Source: Oscarella lobularis (Eukaryota; Porifera; Homoscleromorpha; Homosclerophorida; Oscarellidae). Taken from it: a DNA stretch of 64,000 bases. Below the pieces are notes generated by a model. That model saw nothing but the letters and a program-made list of their open reading frames with translations. It ran no database searches and was not told the origin of the DNA. This document shows, one piece after another, positions 1-10,595 of the stretch. Location of the stretch: contig NC_089187.1 of the NCBI RefSeq assembly GCF_947507565.1, positions 310,001-374,000 on the forward strand, read 5' to 3'. The position numbers and the translations under genes are program-made. Positions within the stretch are counted from its first letter, which is position 1, and each line of letters begins with the position of its first letter.

Positions 1-174
1 GAAGCATGGGAATCCCGGAAACAGCGCGTCATTCGCGAGGCCCCTCACCCGTTCTATCGAAATCCCGACGCCTTCTCGATCGTAAATGTGTGGATTCTCA
101 ACGTGGGTAGTAACATAGCCGCCGCGGCCAAGTAGAAAACACGAGAGAAGAGGGAAAGCGAAGAACATTTGCAT
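1..174 (-). CDS. 5' part of a predicted secreted or membrane protein, cut by the window edge
   Basis: Seen: an open frame of 58 codons starts at ATG 174-172 and runs off the left edge without a stop. It opens with a hydrophobic stretch (MQMFFAFPLLSCFLLG) typical of a signal peptide, followed by a polar segment. It lies downstream of INSIG on the same strand, 158 bp beyond the INSIG stop. I do not recognise the family from this fragment. The start is the first ATG of the frame; a second Met two codons later is possible. The signal-peptide call is inference from composition only. Confidence 0.45.
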   Translation of the reverse strand, partial: MQMFFAFPLLSCFLLGRGGYVTTHVENPHIYDREGVGISIERVRGLANDALFPGFPCF

Positions 175-331
175 GGCGTAAAGAGCAATCCGGGTACTCC
201 CACAATGTCAGTCACGTGTGATGGCGCTCATGTGTGCACATGATCCTCTACCGTAAAACACTTCATAAACCCTCGCATATGCAGAAAAGAAGTATATAGG
301 ATATAATGCAACTAATATAGCTATATACAAA

Positions 332-1142
332 CTACTCAATTTTCTCGTGACTTCGAATGAACTTTTCCTACAAAGCAAATAGGACTTGCAATAAAGAAAA
401 TCAACGAAAAGTTAATCTTACCCACGCCAATTGCCTACCAATACTTCCAAACGTCACGCCACCAGAGAAATATATACAAGGTAGCCACGATCGAATATAA
501 AGAAAATCTGGATCTCGGTATCTAGGCAACCCTACGTGGTCAAATATCGATACAGAATTATTTAAAAATCTTACTGAAATAGCCCGTTGTATACCAGAAT
601 TTGCGTTCCCACCGTTGCCAGGGCCGAAATAATCAAGCCAAGAATGAGACCAATTTGAGATCGATCAAATAGAAACCAAAGCCCAAGAGACATAGCCGCC
701 AACGAGACGAGAAGTTGCAAGTTGTCAGTAAAAATTATTTTCTAAAAGAAAAAAAAAAGAAAGAAACCCGTCTAGAGAGATTTCGTTGGAAAATATGACG
801 TCACTCTTTTCCTACAGTGCTAGCGTGGTTAATTCCAACGAAAACGGCAACGCATCGAATAACGGCCGACCATCCGATGCAGGGCACCTTTCGCGAACCG
901 AAGAGACCGTCGAAACAGGGATACGCGAGTCCGATGATAACGGTCGCCATTCCGACTGAAGGCGGCACCCACCACGCCGAATAGAGCAGCGCGTACGTCC
1001 AACTGTCGTCGTCCGGTGGAAAAAACGTTACGCGACGCTGAACTTGGAGGAGATTGAGTACGACGGCGAAGAAAATTCCGACGAAGAATAGTAGGAGGGC
1101 TCGTATGCCGACGTTCGCCGCTTCGCGACACGTTTGGCGCAT
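332..1142 (-). CDS. INSIG: INSIG (insulin-induced gene protein), 4 exons
   Basis: INSIG is an ER membrane protein that retains the SCAP-SREBP complex when sterols are abundant and, in vertebrates, aids HMG-CoA reductase degradation. Seen: exons complement(816..1142), (575..741), (422..521) and (332..367) join with GT-AG introns of 74, 53 and 54 bp into 630 nt, giving 209 aa, close to human INSIG2. Family segments in order: LLLFFVGIFFAVVLNLLQVQ (TM1), SAWWVPPSVG, VGLAYPCFD-like region, RCVAVFVGINHAS, DNLQLLVSLAAMSLGLWF, LVYNGLFQ, DFLYIRSWLPCIYFSGG and IGRQLAW. The short last exon encodes EKFIRSHEKIE. The start is the first ATG, just before a basic patch and TM1. Family known; assignment by eye but unambiguous. 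INSIG1 versus INSIG2 orthology is not decidable here. Confidence 0.93.
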
Positions 1143-1690
1143 GTTGTGGGGTTCTGCTCGATGGCCCGGTGATGGCTGAGGCGTGTTAGCACTTCATTCG
1201 GCTCGGGAAACGGAATAAATTCGACCTTTTTCCGAGACGCTGACGCACGCTAAACGAGAGAGGAAAGGACGGGCAAGGGAGTGCGAGGGGCGCGCCTGGG
1301 CTAATGCCAACACAACAGTGACTCATTACACAAGTTTCTCGACAAAAACAAGTAGACGTTCTTTTCCAGATCTAAAAAAATAATGTATTTTAATTATATT
1401 TAATTAAAACTTACATTGATGCTGGGATATTATGGAGCTGATTTTTGATAGCTGAAAGCACATTTCTGACGTCACTGTGTCCGTCTGTAAAACAAAATAA
1501 AAATTTTCGTTTTTCAAATCAAGCTGAAATTTTACCGCGAGCAAAAACGGAAACAATATCCAATGCAGCATGTAGCGATTTCGGATTCGACGAAATAGCG
1601 CCTGAATCGACACAACGACTCAGCTTACTCAAAAAATCCCTAAAGGCGACAGCCCACTTAGAGACGAAACTCGTCGAAAAAGTGGCCTAC
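1143..1690. other. Intergenic region upstream of INSIG, plus possible NCAPG2 3' end
   Basis: INSIG is transcribed leftward from 1142, so roughly 1143-1350 should hold its promoter; no TATA or named element stands out. From about 1400 to 1690 short frames are open on the minus strand (for example one containing RDFLSKLSRC) that may be the last coding exons or 3' UTR of NCAPG2. I could not fix exon borders there. Confidence 0.35.
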
Positions 1691-4600
1691 TGCTTCAATA
1701 ACGCCGTTTTCATGAGAGGTTTGAGTAGAAAGAACGAGGCAGGAGTCAAGGCTCCTATTTCCTGCGCTAGATCGTTTGAACGGTCGTCGTCGTCAGCGCG
1801 AGCGTCCCCGATGCTTTTGAGTACAACGCAAACGACGCTATGCATAGGCGTAGCGGTAACGGAGTCGCGGGAAGCGACGACGGTCGCGTGGCGGTTAAAC
1901 GAAAGGAGCATTTCGGTGTAGGCAGAATGAAAGCGCCTTATCTAGAAAGCGGGCATACTGGTGAGGAGCTAAGATTTCCTACTACTGGTGAGGAGGTAAG
2001 ATTTTCTACCACTGGTGAGGAGGTAAGATTTTCTACTAATGGTGAGGAGGTAAGATTTTCTACTAATGGCGAGGAGGTAAGATTTCCTAGGATGCCAGAG
2101 ACCGGTCCTTCTAAAACGTTCGGAGCCCTCTAACCCTTACTATAAAGAGGTGAGGGGTCGCGAGCTTACTTTATGAGCTACGCTGGCGTCTGTGTCGATT
2201 TCCTTGCAGAATACGGGTAGAAACTGTTGGCAGAGTGTTGTTAGCTGATTGCCTGGCCCTGTATGCAAAATAGCTCGCTATAGAGACGCGTTAGCATCGT
2301 CCCACTGACTCTTACAGGTCGGTGGGTCCTCGTACGGTCGAGATAAAATCTGGGACAGTTGATAAATCAGTTTGAAACAACTCGGAAAGAAGGGTTCCGC
2401 CGATTCTACGTACAAAGAGGTTTCGGAGTCTGTTATGAGTCTACGAATTGACCTGCCTGTTGCCGAGAAAAGACGAGCGGCGAGCTCGTTCAGACGACAA
2501 CGATAACGGGTCGTATCAGCGCCCAGACGAATCACCTCAACGCATCCGTCAAAGAGGGTCTACAAAAAGCGGCATAAAGAAAAGAAGGGGGCGAAATCTT
2601 TGGGTACCGCGACTACGCCCTGAAAATGACTTTGGGTTGAATTGGTCTCGTCGATTTCGCTGTAATAGTGCGTGATTGATTGGCAATTTACCTGTCGTCG
2701 ACTCACCGTTTTTCTATCAATTCTCCAGCCCAATTGATCATCTGCAAACTGTCGTCCTCATCGCCCTGCGCGGAAAAAACGTCAAAATCGTCCCTTAGAC
2801 ATTCTTTGCTTCCCCCCCTACCTTTTTCAGTACGAGAAGAAAAAGCCAAAGTCTAACCAAAATCGTCATAGCATCCGAAGAAATCTCCTGATCGTCTATG
2901 CTATTTTCCTGGAAACGAACGCTACTATAAAAACGCAGGTTTTTTTTCACTGTTACGTACAATCAGAGTCTTCAAAGATTCGGTGATATTCTGAAGTCGT
3001 TCCTTTTCCTTCGCCAAACTATCGATGATGTCTCTCTTCAACTATTTACGCATGCCAACATTCTCCGTCAAATTTCATCGCATTAAAACTTACGGAAATG
3101 TACTCTAAGAAATCTAGGGCCACTCGTGGATAATTTTCCCTTTCTTTGCTCGTTTTTCTGCGTTTGCTCGTCTACAAAACAATGCCCTTACTCAAAGAAC
3201 ATGCAGCTAGTAATTTTGAAACCTTTTTATCATTCTTCAGAGGCTTCCTTCTGAGCCAATCATGAATTAAATCAAGCAGGCGTCCGCCTTGCCGCCACAA
3301 GCAAAGGCACTCAATAAAAGGCCCGTAGTTTTCCGCAGAAGCCCATTGGGGCTTCTCCTTGAGATATTTCATGCAACTAGGAGCAGGTACATTGACTGCA
3401 TGGGCGTATATGTGTAAGTAACGTACTCTATATCAGGTCTTGAAGCTTCAGGCAAACGAGAGGCAATCAAAAGAACGGCCAGCTTAGCTGATTTGTCCTA
3501 ACACGTAAAAAATCTACCCCTACGAGAACGTGCATCGCATTCTCTTACGGAAAACGACTCCAAAAGGACGGGAATCGATCTCCTCAGCATTGCAGTCAAT
3601 TTCAAAGGCTAGTAAGTGCTCTCAATGACACATCGCAACGCGTGACTACTCTACTAACCATTTTCTTAAAGGAACTCGAAGCGAGTGCCGCGATCTCGAG
3701 AAGACCGATCACTTCGTCGGCATTCTCAGACAAATTCAAATTCTCCGTGGAAACGCGGAAACTAGACGAAACGTCTCCCCGTCCGAGAACGCTCAACACG
3801 CACGAAATCAACAGCTCAAGAAATTGAGCTAGAGCACGGGCACAGTATTATAGAGAAAAAATCGAGGATCCCGTAATTATTAATTCACCTATTGCTGAAT
3901 TTGACATTCGTGCAAAGGCAAATTTGTAGAAATTATACGTTGCCAAGCGATTGGTGCGCAATAGGGCAATGCATCTGTCGATCTAGAACGTCGAAGGGGG
4001 CCCCAGAATTCGCGATTTGTACGTAAACCCTTCCCCCCTGCGTACCCGTTCCTCTGGACTCCGTTCCATTGCCGATGAGAGTAAAAGATCGACAATGGAT
4101 ACTTTCACTGCACGACAGTCCGTCTGAAGTCGGTAGAGTAGGTCGTCAAATTGAACTACGGCCCAATACTAAGTACGCACGTCCTATCTAATTAAAACTA
4201 ACTCAAATTTTGCCTATCTTACTTTCATAAAGGGCTGATGTTTTACGACTTTCAGAAGGTCGACAAGAACGACGCGAACTCTCGCTGTGGTGTCGTGAAT
4301 GTGGTTTTTAAGTAAGGGAAGGAGTGTTTTCAGAAGGGGGTGACTAAGTCGGTTTTCCAGTAACATCGTGAGACCCTCGAAAAATCGAAAATAAAGCGAA
4401 ATCGTCCGAGATAACCTTACTTTAATAGCCTCGATTCTCACTAAACTTGAAGCCGGGTCAAAAGCCAAATCTTGAACCTATAAGCGTAAATTCGTCGTCG
4501 ATAGAGAAAAGCCTTATATAGCGTACCACTTTGGTTATCAAGTGCTTGAGCGTCGATTTGGGAAGCAGTTCCCAGAAAAGAGTCGCCACGCGACAAACGC

Positions 4601-7600
4601 CCGACACCGCGATCGCCCTCGCCGTCGGAAAATCATCAAAAAGCATGGACTATATAAGTAAGAAAAAAAGGCGCATAACTAATAATTTCAAAGACAATTA
4701 CGTCACTACATCTACTACATCTACTACATCTACTACAACTACTACATCTACTACAACTAATTACAAGAGTCTGGATAAGCGACTCTCTTGTAATAAATTA
4801 CAGTGAAAGTACAAGAGGCTGGCCGACAGACTCTTTTGTAATAAATTACAGTGAAATTACAAGAGGGTGGCCAACAGACTCTCTTGTAATAAATTACAGT
4901 GAAATTACAAGAGGATGGCCAACAGACTCTTTTGTAATAAATTACAGTGAAATTACAAGAGGGCGGCCAACAGACTCTCTTGTAATAAATTACAGTGAAA
5001 TTACAAGAGGATGGCCAACAGACTCTTTTGTAATAAATTACAGTGAAAGTACAAGAGGCTGGCCGACAGACTCTTTTGTAATAAATTACAGTGAAATTAC
5101 AAGAGGGTGGCCAACAGACTCTCTTGTAATAAATTACAGTGAAATTACAAGAGGATGGCCAACAGACTCTCTTGTAATAAATTACAGTGAAATTACAAGA
5201 GGGTGGCCAACAGACTCTCTTGTAATAAATTACAGTGAAATTACAAGAGGATGGCCAACAGACTCTTTTGTAATAAATTACAGTGAAATTACAAGAGGGT
5301 GGCCAACAGACTCTCTTGTAATAAATTACAGTGAAATTACAAGAGGATGACCAACAGACTCTCTTGTAATAAATTACAGTGAAATTACAAGAGGATGACC
5401 AACAGACTCTCTTGTAATAAATTACAGTGAAATTACAAGAGGGTGGCCAACAGACTCTCTTGTAATAAATTACAGTGAAATTACAAGAGGATGGCCAACA
5501 GACTCTTTTGTAATAAATTACAGTGAAATTACAAGAGGGTGGCCAACAGACTCTTTTGTAATAAATTACAGTGAAATTACAAGAGGATGGCCAACAGACT
5601 CTTTTGTAATAAATTACAGTGAAATTACAAGAGGGTGGCCAACAGACTCTCTTGTAATAAATTACAGTGAAATTACAAGAGGATGACCAACAGACTCTCT
5701 TGTAATAAATTACAGTGAAATTACAAGAGGATGACCAACAGACTCTCTTGTAATAAATTACAGTGAAATTACAAGAGGGTGGCCAACAGACTCTCTTGTA
5801 ATAAATTACAGTGAAATTACAAGAGGATGGCCAACAGACTCTTTTGTAATAAATTACAGTGAAATTACAAGAGGATGGCCAACAGACTCTCTTGTAATAA
5901 ATTACAGTGAAATTACAAGAGGATGACCAACAGACTCTCTTGTAATAAATTACAGTGAAATTACAAGAGGATGACCAACAGACTCTCTTGTAATAAATTA
6001 CAGTGAAATTACAAGAGGATGGCCAACAGACTCTTTTGTAATAAATTACAGTGAAATTACAAGAGGGTGGCCAACAGACTCTCTTGTAATAAATTACAGT
6101 GAAATTACAAGAGGATGACCAACAGACTCTCTTGTAATAAATTACAGTGAAATTACAAGAGGGTGGCCAACAGACTCTCTTGTAATAAATTACAGTGAAA
6201 TTACAAGAGGATGGCCAACAGACTCTTTTGTAATAAATTACAGTGAAATTACAAGAGGGTGGCCAACAGACTCTCTTGTAATAAATTACAGTGAAATTAC
6301 AAGAGGATGACCAACAGACTCTCTTGTAATAAATTACAGTGAAATTACAAGAGGGTGGCCAACAGACTCTCTTGTAATAAATTACAGTGAAATTACAAGA
6401 GGATGGCCAACAGACTCTTTTGTAATAAATTACAGTGAAATTACAAGAGGATGGCCAACAGACTCTCTTGTAATAAATTACAGTGAAATTACAAGAGGAT
6501 GACCAACAGACTCTCTTGTAATAAATTACAGTGAAATTACAAGAGGATGACCAACAGACTCTCTTGTAATAAATTACAGTGAAATTACAAGAGGGCGGCC
6601 AACAGACTCTCTTGTAATAAATTACAGTGAAATTACAAGAGGATGGCCAACAGACTCTTTTGTAATAAATTACAGTGAAATTACAAGAGGATGGCCAACA
6701 GACTCTCTTGTAATAAATTACAGTGAAATTACAAGAGGATGACCAACAGACTCTCTTGTAATAAATTACAGTGAAATTACAAGAGGATGACCAACAGACT
6801 CTCTTGTAATAAATTACAGTGAAATTACAAGAGGGTGGCCAACAGACTCTCTTGTAATAAATTACAGTGAAATTACAAGAGGATGGCCAACAGACTCTTT
6901 TGTAATAAATTACAGTGAAATTACAAGAGGGTGGCCAACAGACTCTCTTGTAATAAATTACAGTGAAATTACAAGAGGATGACCAACAGACTCTCTTGTA
7001 ATAAATTACAGTGAAATTACAAGAGGATGACCAACAGACTCTCTTGTAATAAATTACAGTGAAATTACAAGAGGGTGGCCAACAGACTCTCTTGTAATAA
7101 ATTACAGTGAAATTACAAGAGGATGGCCAACAGACTCTTTTGTAATAAATTACAGTGAAATTACAAGAGGATGGCCAACAGACTCTCTTGTAATAAATTA
7201 CAGTGAAATTACAAGAGGATGACCAACAGACTCTCTTGTAATAAATTACAGTGAAATTACAAGAGGATGACCAACAGACTCTCTTGTAATAAATTACAGT
7301 GAAATTACAAGAGGATGGCCAACAGACTCTTTTGTAATAAATTACAGTGAAATTACAAGAGGGTGGCCAACAGACTCTCTTGTAATAAATTACAGTGAAA
7401 TTACAAGAGGATGACCAACAGACTCTCTTGTAATAAATTACAGTGAAATTACAAGAGGGTGGCCAACAGACTCTCTTGTAATAAATTACAGTGAAATTAC
7501 AAGAGGATGGCCAACAGACTCTTTTGTAATAAATTACAGTGAAATTACAAGAGGGTGGCCAACAGACTCTCTTGTAATAAATTACAGTGAAATTACAAGA

Positions 7601-10431
7601 GGATGACCAACAGACTCTCTTGTAATAAATTACAGTGAAATTACAAGAGGGTGGCCAACAGACTCTCTTGTAATAAATTACAGTGAAATTACAAGAGGAT
7701 GGCCAACAGACTCTTTTGTAATAAATTACAGTGAAATTACAAGAGGATGGCCAACAGACTCTCTTGTAATAAATTACAGTGAAATTACAAGAGGATGACC
7801 AACAGACTCTCTTGTAATAAATTACAGTGAAATTACAAGAGGATGACCAACAGACTCTCTTGTAATAAATTACAGTGAAATTACAAGAGGGCGGCCAACA
7901 GACTCTCTTGTAATAAATTACAGTGAAATTACAAGAGGATGGCCAACAGACTCTTTTGTAATAAATTACAGTGAAATTACAAGAGGATGGCCAACAGACT
8001 CTCTTGTAATAAATTACAGTGAAATTACAAGAGGATGACCAACAGACTCTCTTGTAATAAATTACAGTGAAATTACAAGAGGATGACCAACAGACTCTCT
8101 TGTAATAAATTACAGTGAAATTACAAGAGGGTGGCCAACAGACTCTCTTGTAATAAATTACAGTGAAATTACAAGAGGATGGCCAACAGACTCTTTTGTA
8201 ATAAATTACAGTGAAATTACAAGAGGATGGCCAACAGACTCTCTTGTAATAAATTACAGTGAAATTACAAGAGGATGACCAACAGACTCTCTTGTAATAA
8301 ATTACAGTGAAATTACAAGAGGATGACCAACAGACTCTCTTGTAATAAATTACAGTGAAATTACAAGAGGGTGGCCAACAGACTCTCTTGTAATAAATTA
8401 CAGTGAAATTACAAGAGGATGGCCAACAGACTCTTTTGTAATAAATTACAGTGAAATTACAAGAGGGCGGCCAACAGACTCTCTTGTAATAAATTACAGT
8501 GAAATTACAAGAGGATGGCCAACAGACTCTTTTGTAATAAATTACAGTGAAAGTACAAGAGGCTGGCCGACAGACTCTCTTGTAACAACTACATCTACTA
8601 CAACTACTACATCTACTACAACGGGGCGTTCAAACGGGGGGGTTTGAACGTTCAAACGTGTTCAAACGTATAGAGAAGAGTTGGCCAGTCCCTTGTAATT
8701 TTACTGTAATTTATTACAGGACAGAAGAGTTGGCCCCTTCCTTGCAATTTATTGTAATTTATTGCAAGAGAAAAGAGTCGGCCCTTTCCTTGTAATTTTA
8801 TTGCAATTTATTGCAAGAGAGAAGAGTCGGCCCCTTCCAAAAAAGATATGCGCATCTATCTACTAAAAAATTAATAATACGCGTATGTATTATATATACA
8901 TCTAAGGCTTCGAGCTGCTTCTGAACGAGAGCGTCGAACTCGCTTTTGGGTGCCGAAGGATTTCGCAGTGGAAAAATTTCAACGAGAAGAGCGACAGCAT
9001 TGGCGCGTACGTGAGGATTCGTCGCCTAGAAAAACAATTCTCTTGAAGCGTCAAATACTAAAAGTAGAGGTACACATTTATTACAGTGAGATTTCGCCAT
9101 AAAATAGGAGAGTATAATCTACAGAGCATTTCGTCGACTCCTGTCACGGTTTTCTTCTCGTGAAAATGACTCAAGAGCTAATCAATTTCTTTCGTAATAA
9201 TTATAAATATAAATTTTAATTACTGACGTGTCGCAAACGCCTGGCCATGCTGTAGATTCCCTTCCGTTGAGCCAAAACAGCGTGCATAATCAAATCCCCA
9301 ATACAAACATTTTCTATCATCTATAGGGGGGGAGAAGAATTCTACTACCATACCTAAGGGTATATGGAATAGCGTGGAACCTCTCTATATTCTCCCGCCG
9401 CTTCTCTCCACACTCTAAAGTAGATTTTCCCGTATGCGTTTATTGTCGCTTCTGAGCAGACGGGGATGTTCTCTTTGACGCGATTGTGCAATTTTGCTAC
9501 GAAACGAGAGCCGAGTTGAAAGAGAAAAGCGAGAAAACGGCAGCCGACGTCCGTGGAAAGAAACAGGGGATGAATGAAACAATGAAAAAGGAGATTTTGA
9601 AGAGACTGAGTCGAATTGTCGTCAAAATCGAAAAGAGGTAAAGCGGAAAACATTTTGACGAGACATTTGACGGTCTCCACCTTTTAATTAACAACACCAA
9701 AATAATTTTTTTAAAAAAAGTCTAGACGATTCTTACTGACGCATCCGGGGATATGGAACGAGCAATGAGACACGGAACAGTCATTGCTATGAGATCATAT
9801 TTAGCCTCGCGATCCCCAGTCCACCTGAAGTTTTTATGAGGAAAAATAATATATATACTTGATTATTGATTATTATATCATACCATTCAATAAAGAGATT
9901 CAATAGTGATTCTTGTACTTGTTCTGGCACGACATGTACGACGCCTAAGTCCAATTGCTCGTGTCTCAGCTACAATAAACTCACTTTTCCTCTTACCGTG
10001 AAGGATCCTCGCTACGTCACACAAAGACGGACATATGTAGGCGTCGTTTTGGTCTAGCGTTGCTTGAGCGAGTCGAGTCGCCTGGTGAACGAGTCCTAAG
10101 GCGTTGTCATCCTAGGAAGAGATAGAAAAAAAGGGGGCGGGGCTCCAGGATAACTCTCCTTACCCAGTTCGGCTCTTCGTCGGCGTCGCTCGCCGCAAGA
10201 GCGACTGGAGATATGTGCTCTTTTGCCATTTCGAGCACTCCTGTCCATAGGCGATCGGTTTGCTTGCTCGTGAGGCTCTTCACGAACTCGACCGTGTCGA
10301 ATTTCTAAGCGAAGTGGCGTTTAGAGACGTTCGCAGTCAACTAAATGACTCGCTTTTTCTGAGAATCTCTCGAGAAACGTCGAGAGATGGCTAGCTTCGA
10401 TGTCCCTTAGAAGTTTTTCCGAAGATTCCAT
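1691..10431 (-). CDS. NCAPG2: Condensin-2 complex subunit G2 (CAP-G2), multi-exon
   Basis: CAP-G2 is the HEAT-repeat, kleisin-binding subunit of condensin II, needed for mitotic chromosome assembly in the nucleus. The start ATG is at 10431, giving MESSEKLLRDIEASHLSTFL, which resembles the human N-terminus. Exon evidence along the minus strand: 10164-10304 (KFDTVEFVKSLTSKQTDRLW), 9354-9680 (HEAT region ending YGKIYFRVWREAAGEY), 8900-9025 (ATNPHVRANAVALLVEIFPL), 4458-4649 (VSGVCRVATLFWELLP), 4214-4440 (LSHPLLKTLLPLLKNHIHDT), 3889-3982 (DRCIALLRTNRLATYNFYKF), about 3600-3750 (VIGLLEIAALA), 3172-3372 (ECLCLWRQGGRLLDLIHDWL) and about 2280-2500. The C-terminal exon at about 1690-1945 is only weakly similar. 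The intron 4650-8899 holds a satellite array. The full exon set and 3' end are not resolved; the family call is strong. Confidence 0.85.
1957..2094. repeat. 27-bp minisatellite, about 5 copies
   Basis: Seen: five tandem units of 27 bp built on GGTGAGGAGGTAAGATTT, differing by one to three substitutions, in the 3' part of NCAPG2, probably an intron. Because 27 is divisible by three the plus strand reads TGEEVRFST repeats, but nothing supports translation. Each unit contains GGTAAG, a splice-donor-like word on the plus strand. Confidence 0.8.
4705..4756. repeat. ACTACATCT microsatellite at the left border of the 48-bp satellite
   Basis: Seen: repeated ACTACATCT/ACTACAACT words directly before the first 48-bp unit. 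The same words recur at 8587-8622 at the right border, so the array is flanked by matching sequence on both sides. Confidence 0.75.
4757..8590. repeat. 48-bp satellite array, about 80 units, inside an NCAPG2 intron
   Basis: Seen: near-perfect 48-bp period, so the pattern returns every 240 bases. Each unit contains TTACAAGAG and, 14-15 bases later, its exact complement CTCTTGTAA, plus the palindrome TGTAATAAATTACA, so single strands can form a hairpin in every unit. A few variants alternate (GGGTGGCC, GGATGGCC, GGATGACC, GGGCGGCC; CTCTCTTG versus CTCTTTTG) in recurring order, which suggests amplification as multi-unit blocks. The array fills most of intron 4650-8899 between two homology-supported NCAPG2 exons, so it is transcribed with that gene. 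No frame stays open through it. Confidence 0.95.
8587..8672. repeat. Right border: ACTACATCT microsatellite and GTTCAAACG inverted repeats
   Basis: Seen: ACTACATCT/ACTACAACT words matching the left border, followed by GTTCAAACG and its complement CGTTTGAAC around a run of seven or more G. No function can be assigned. Confidence 0.65.
8673..8840. repeat. Degenerate satellite copies in inverted orientation
   Basis: Seen: three or four diverged units with CTTGTAATTTTACTGTAATT, TTATTACA and GAAGAGTTGGCC. This is the reverse-complement order of the main 48-bp unit (GGCCAACAGACTC, TGTAATAAATTACAGT). They look like older inverted copies at the edge of the array. Confidence 0.65.
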
Positions 10432-10595
10432 TTTTGTGCGCCTCGTCTGTTGTTCCCGGACGCCAGGGCGATGTCCCGTAACACCTTCGTTGCGGACATC
10501 CGGAGGCGTTAACAATTTTTGTGGCCGTTTGCGACGGACGTGCATCCCAAGATCAGTTGTGAAGGAAACGCGCAAGGGCACGTCGATTTTTCGAG
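10432..10595. promoter_or_regulatory. Presumed bidirectional promoter, NCAPG2 / SAM-SH2 adaptor
   Basis: The NCAPG2 start codon (10431, minus) and the adaptor start codon (10596, plus) are only 164 bp apart, so both promoters or 5' UTRs must share or overlap this GC-rich segment. No named motif was identified; the call rests on gene arrangement. Confidence 0.5.

Noticed and set aside
1840-2133. Plus-strand protein with TGEEVRFST repeats
   Set aside because: It coincides with the 27-bp minisatellite and lies opposite the NCAPG2 gene; no start context or homology.
4757-8590. CRISPR array
   Set aside because: Units are contiguous with no unique spacers, the context is a eukaryotic intron, and no cas genes are present.
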